From Bradyrhizobium icense (GTDB lineage Bacteria > Pseudomonadota > Alphaproteobacteria > Rhizobiales > Xanthobacteraceae), in contig NZ_CP016428.1 of assembly GCF_001693385.1 (NCBI RefSeq), positions 992,001 through 1,056,000 of the forward strand: a stretch of DNA of 64,000 nucleotides. The letters run 5' to 3'. The position numbers were made by a program, and so were the translations under genes. The first letter of the stretch is position 1. Every line of letters begins with the position of its first letter. The notes under the pieces are model-generated. The model had not been told where the DNA came from, did no database searches, and saw nothing but the letters and a program-made list of their open reading frames with translations. This document shows, piece by piece, positions 60,829 to 64,000 of this stretch.

Positions 60829-61941
60829 CTATCGCGCCGCCGTCACTCGCAACGATTTCCTCGGAGCCCGTTCGGGGCTCGATCCCGGATCCGCGATCGG
60901 GCGGCGGTAGGTCGCGACGCGGCGCAGCCAGCCGACCTCGAAGACACGGTTGGATGGAAGGTTGCGAACCCTCTGCTGCAGGACGAACTGCGCCGCATCG
61001 GCGAATTCGGCGCGCACGGCCTTCGGATCGGCGGTCACGCCGTTCATCCTGAGCAGCACCTGCTTGAGACCCCAGCCCTGCCGCCGCCCGGTCTCGCTGT
61101 TCATGGCGACTTCGTTCGGGTTGGTGCCCTCGCCCTTGAAGTTGATGTAGTCGATCAGCGGATAAAAATTCTCGGAGGCGCGAACGACGCGCGTGAACTG
61201 GATGACGATATGTTCGCGCTCCGTGCCGTCGGGCGTCGTCTTGAGGATCTTCTCCATCGCACCTTGCGCCCGCGCCACCATGAATTGCGTCTGCTCCGCC
61301 ACGGTGTCGAGCAGAAACTGCCTCAACTCTTTCATCTGCGGTGAGTTGGCGTTCCTCCTGAACTCGGCCCGGCTTGTCCACGGGTTGGCCGGAATTTGCG
61401 TCTGGTCCAGCCAGGCGGGCAAACGCACGTTCTTCTTGCGCATGAATTCGAGCAGGGCCGGAAAGCTCTCCTCGAAAGGCAGCCATTTGCCGACAGGAAA
61501 CCAGATGAAATGACCGATGCCTAAGGAAGCGAATTCCTCGTTCGCATTCCATGACGTGATCGCATCACGTCTTCCGCCTGTTTCATTCAGCCAGATCTTC
61601 CGGCCGATCTGCTTCGCCAGATCGCCCGGCAAGACGAGCTGTGGTACAGGTAAATCCTTGGCCTCGTGACTCGATTTCCGTGCTTCCGGCATTTGAACGG
61701 CAGCTTCCGGCGCTGGCTTCTGCACCTCAGGCTGCCGCAGGACTGTTTCGGATGTCGCGGCCGGCGCGGCTGTTTCCGCCCATGCCGTTTGTGTCGCCAT
61801 GCCAGCGACGACGACACACGAGAGCAGCAATGAGTCGCAAGCAAGCACCTTCGCGCTGTACTGTCCGGGTTTCGCTTGCCGTGCCGTTCTCCTGCCGCTA
61901 CCCGCACGCCAGCGGCCAATGAAATCACCGCCCATGTCCAT
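60829..61941 (-). CDS. Exported conserved hypothetical protein (NETGG...GIGHFIWFP family)
   Basis: 370 residues from ATG 61941. A signal-type hydrophobic segment (SLLLSCVVVAGMATQTAWA) is followed by a Pro/Ala-rich linker and a conserved domain with IWLNETGGRRDAITSWNANE and EFASLGIGHFIWFPVGKW. The Glu and His residues in these motifs suggest a hydrolase, perhaps acting on the cell wall, but I cannot assign it to a known family. The start is uncertain because the open frame extends upstream to 62097. Present in many alphaproteobacteria by my recollection. Confidence 0.65.
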   Translation of the reverse strand: MDMGGDFIGRWRAGSGRRTARQAKPGQYSAKVLACDSLLLSCVVVAGMATQTAWAETAAPAATSETVLRQPEVQKPAPEAAVQMPEARKSSHEAKDLPVPQLVLPGDLAKQIGRKIWLNETGGRRDAITSWNANEEFASLGIGHFIWFPVGKWLPFEESFPALLEFMRKKNVRLPAWLDQTQIPANPWTSRAEFRRNANSPQMKELRQFLLDTVAEQTQFMVARAQGAMEKILKTTPDGTEREHIVIQFTRVVRASENFYPLIDYINFKGEGTNPNEVAMNSETGRRQGWGLKQVLLRMNGVTADPKAVRAEFADAAQFVLQQRVRNLPSNRVFEVGWLRRVATYRRPIADPGSSPERAPRKSLRVTAAR

Positions 61942-62041
61942 TTTCCGAAGGCCAGCCTGACGGGAAGGGTCGTGCGGTCGAACAACACGATGCGTATGGC
62001 GAAATCGTGGGGGCATAGCGGCGGCCCGGTGCCGTCGCAAC

Positions 62042-62278
62042 ATGGGCGACAATCCTGCGCTCAAGGCGATGGGTGACGTGGCCAAGGCGCGCGGCATGGC
62101 GGAGGTCGCGAAGGCGTCCGGTCTTGGCCGGGAAAGCCTCTACAAGACGCTGGCACCGGGTGCCAAGCCGCGTTTCGAAACGATTGCCACCATCATGCGG
62201 GCGCTGAATGTCGGGTTTTCAATCGAAAGCAGGTTGCCAGTGCGAGCGAAGAAGGCCCGCAAGCTGATACAGGCCTAG
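62042..62278 (+). pseudogene. Truncated HigA/HI1420-like antitoxin remnant
   Basis: 78 codons with the HTH region of addiction-module antidote proteins: VAKARGMAEVAKASGLGRESLYKTLAPGAKPRFETI, of which GMAEVAKASGLGRESLYKTL is diagnostic. The usual N-terminal start (MAKSWD-like) is found about 50 bp upstream in another frame, which points to an internal deletion. No partner toxin gene lies next to it; the adjacent MazF belongs to a different pair. Confidence 0.55.
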
Positions 62279-62279
62279 C

Positions 62280-62630
62280 TCACCGCTTTTTGCTTCTCGG
62301 AGACGTTGCCAGTCCGAGGAACACGAGCAATGCCTGATTGAGGCGCAAGACATCCTCATCGTCCAGGCGCCCGACGCGTGTTCCGATTTTGGATTTCGGA
62401 ACGGTGGTGATCTTGTCCACCATGAGACGGCAAGGCGCGCGCAAGCCGTTGCGCTCATTCGGCGCGACAGCGAGCCGGAAGAGCGGTGCATTCGTCTCAT
62501 CTGTCGTAAACGCGCAGATCGTGATGGAAGCAGTTGCGTCGAAACTGTCGTCCTGAACGATGACGACGGGCCTCGCCTTGCCCGCATCGTGTTTACCGCC
62601 CGCCACAGTCCAGATGTCGCCGCGCTTCAT
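62280..62630 (-). CDS. mazF: MazF/PemK-family toxin (endoribonuclease)
   Basis: 116 residues. MKRGDIWTVAGG, ARPVVIVQDDSFDATASITI and LMVDKITTVPKSKIGTRVGRL are the family landmarks; the Arg and Thr/Ser of these are catalytic in MazF-like enzymes. It cleaves mRNA when free of antitoxin. Its ATG overlaps the stop of the antitoxin gene by 4 bp, the usual order for this subgroup. Confidence 0.85.
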   Translation of the reverse strand: MKRGDIWTVAGGKHDAGKARPVVIVQDDSFDATASITICAFTTDETNAPLFRLAVAPNERNGLRAPCRLMVDKITTVPKSKIGTRVGRLDDEDVLRLNQALLVFLGLATSPRSKKR

Positions 62631-62881
62631 TCATTTCCATCCACATCATCACTGAATGCAGAGACGGAATCGATGAACGCCTGATCGTCGCGGCCATGAG
62701 AACTGGCGGCAACGGCAAGCGACTGACGGTGCGCAGCCGAACGAAACGCCGGCGCACGTACGTCCGGGACCCAGATCTGGATCGGGCGTAGTCCTTGCCT
62801 GCGCAGCCTTTCACGATGCTCCCGGACCTTCACTCGGGAAGGCTTCGCACGGGAAGACCCAGGCTTCGATGCCGACGCCAT
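62627..62881 (-). CDS. MazE-like antitoxin (DUF3018 type)
   Basis: 84 residues. The N terminus is basic (SRAKPSRVKVREHRERLRRQ), followed by GLRPIQIWVPDVRAPAF, the signature of the DUF3018-type antitoxins that precede MazF genes, and an acidic tail (DDQAFIDSVSAFSDDVDGNE). It should bind and neutralise the toxin and repress its own operon. A MazE-type rather than RHH name is by context. Confidence 0.8.
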   Translation of the reverse strand: MASASKPGSSRAKPSRVKVREHRERLRRQGLRPIQIWVPDVRAPAFRSAAHRQSLAVAASSHGRDDQAFIDSVSAFSDDVDGNE

Positions 62882-62959
62882 GACAAATTCCTCGAATGGT
62901 TACATGTAACCTAAGTGATGGAAAAGAATCTGACAAGGCCATCCTTTGCGACGGCTCAC

Positions 62960-63226
62960 TCACCTCATCTCTTCCAGCAGCCTCCGCGCTTCACCCAACA
63001 ACGCCTGAATCTGCCTTCGCTCGGCGATCGCATCCCTGGTGAACAGGCCGTGCTTGCGCGCGTTCTGGTTTGCCTTGAGCGCGCCGGATCCATGTGCACC
63101 GCCGTGCATGCGGCAGCGCTTCTTGCCTTGCACGGCCGGTGAGCGGCACGCGCCACTGGCGCGGGTTTTGGCGCCACAACGTGGGCTCGCCAGCATCGGG
63201 CCGGTGTTTCTGATGTGATCGCTCAT
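62960..63226 (-). CDS. Conserved small HGGAHGSGA-motif protein
   Basis: 88 residues from ATG 63226. The motif CGAKTRASGACRSPAVQGKKRCRMHGGAHGSGALKANQNARKHG (key: RCRMHGG, NARKHG) matches a conserved family of short proteins found in mobile regions; Cys and His may bind zinc. Helical C terminus (IQALLGEARRLLEEMR). Its start overlaps the stop of the upstream broken gene by 4 bp (ATGA). Function unknown. Confidence 0.7.
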   Translation of the reverse strand: MSDHIRNTGPMLASPRCGAKTRASGACRSPAVQGKKRCRMHGGAHGSGALKANQNARKHGLFTRDAIAERRQIQALLGEARRLLEEMR

Positions 63227-63658
63227 GCCTGTGCTGCCTGCTTGGCGACAGCGGAAGGGGGCCTTCGCCTGGAGCCCGCGGCCTTCCGTGCCTTCCGCGC
63301 CGCGGATGCCGGGTTTTTGTCGGACACGATCACGCGCATGCTGCGTGACGTTGCCGACAATGGCCTTGCCGCCGTCGCCGACCGACACGTTCTGCACGGT
63401 GATCGCTGGCTCGCCATGGCTGCGGTAGCGGTTGAGCGCCTCGATCTGGGCTGGAAACGTGCGGGCGAGCCGGCCCAATGCGCGGGCGGCGCTGTCGTGC
63501 TGAGCGAGATCGTCCGCATTCGCAAGGTGATGGGCACATCGCATCGCCATCACATGAACCGAAACCATTTGCGCCACCAGCATGGCCTCGACGGAATCCC
63601 GTGGGCGAATGCTCTTCACCATGCGCGCGGTCGATCGTCGAGGCGGGGCGCGTGACAC
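63223..63658 (-). pseudogene. Frameshifted conserved gene paired with the HGG-motif gene
   Basis: The first part, in one frame, has IRPRDSVEAMLVAQMVSVHV, ARALGRLARTFPAQIEALNR and NVSVGDGGKAIVGNVTQ, the usual sequence of the partner of HGG-motif genes. From near 63340 the expected C terminus (RKARKAAGSRRRPPSAVAKQ) is found in the other frame, whose stop overlaps the next ATG. A single frameshift therefore splits the gene. Function unknown. Confidence 0.6.
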
Positions 63659-63918
63659 GGTGGAGGGCAGCCCACATCAGAGACAATAGACGTGTTTTGC
63701 TGCGCCGCAGCAGGTGTGGCTGCGACCGCCTGTTGCTTGTCAGCAACCGGCGAAAGGCGCATCCTCGACACGTAAATTAATTTGAGCAAGTCCGGAATTA
63801 TCGGTTGGCACTGCCTGAAGGCCCGTCCCGTTCGAAGGACGCGCCGGAATGAAAATGACCCCGCAGCCAAGGGGTCTCGAGCGGCAAGTCCGCTTACGTA
63901 CCGATAGGGAGGACATCC

Positions 63919-64000
63919 ATGGAAAGCCAGAAACCTCATCGTGGGCTATCGCGCCGCGATGCGATCATGACGGCGACTGCCGCGGGCGTCGCCGCAAGTA
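63919..64000 (+). CDS. Start of a Tat-exported protein (partial)
   Basis: Only 27 codons are in the window. MESQKPHRGLSRRDAIMTAT has the twin-arginine motif SRRDAIM followed by a hydrophobic Ala-rich segment, so the product is folded before export by the Tat system. AGGGAGGACATCC gives a good ribosome-binding site. Identity unknown. Confidence 0.6.
   Translation, partial: MESQKPHRGLSRRDAIMTATAAGVAAS

Noticed and set aside
1..64000. CRISPR array
   Set aside because: No set of regularly spaced direct repeats with unique spacers was seen; the TAGA-N8-TCTA sites are irregularly spaced operators.

Overview
The window is a high-GC alphaproteobacterial chromosome segment, most probably Bradyrhizobium or a close relative. 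The reasons are the RpoD and RpoH sequences, paired MltB-type transglycosylases, REP-like palindromes, and a palindromic repeat family with GATCCGGAAAAGTGG-type arms. Genus assignment is an inference from sequence style; no search was run.

Layout. (1) 1-2.3 kb: the 3' end of rpoD and its terminator, then an overlapping two-gene cassette of lower GC (DEDDh exonuclease plus nucleotidyltransferase). (2) 2.3-16.6 kb: mostly core genes. These are a DHA2 transporter, a GH79-type glycosidase, two lytic transglycosylases, an SDR, a receiver-only response regulator, a LysE exporter, a 22-residue Lys/Ala-rich protein, a diguanylate cyclase, an amidase, rpoH, an RluA-family pseudouridine synthase and tRNA-Glu(CUC). 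An IS630-type insertion sits inside a REP doublet. (3) 16.64-57.25 kb: a genomic island of about 40.6 kb inserted at the 3' end of tRNA-Glu, bounded by a 17-bp direct repeat. (4) 57.25-64 kb: a second accessory zone with a Cys-cluster/PD-(D/E)XK protein, a decayed integrase, a HEPN-like protein, a MazEF-type toxin-antitoxin pair, several broken genes, and the start of a Tat-exported protein.

The island has a mobility end: integrase, two small HTH proteins, a TraA relaxase, a MobQ-type oriT candidate, TraC and TraD. I see no coupling protein and no type IV secretion genes, so it looks mobilizable rather than self-transmissible. Its first cargo block (22.8-34.4 kb) is a catabolic cluster: three Bug-type solute-binding proteins, a ThDP enzyme, a Rieske dioxygenase (alpha and beta), an SDR, a GlcD-type FAD oxidase, an exported chorismate mutase and an IclR regulator. 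Three copies of one inverted repeat (TGTCC-N7-GGACA-like) mark a probable IclR regulon.

The second cargo block (34.4-56.9 kb) carries a YkgJ-type protein, an ABC and an RND exporter, and a set of exported or redox enzymes. Two near-identical TetR-family regulators lie in it. At least eleven palindromes of the form TAGA-N8-TCTA stand in front of its genes, apparently a compact TetR regulon for efflux and detoxification. Two genes of this set are each interrupted by a single in-frame TAG codon.
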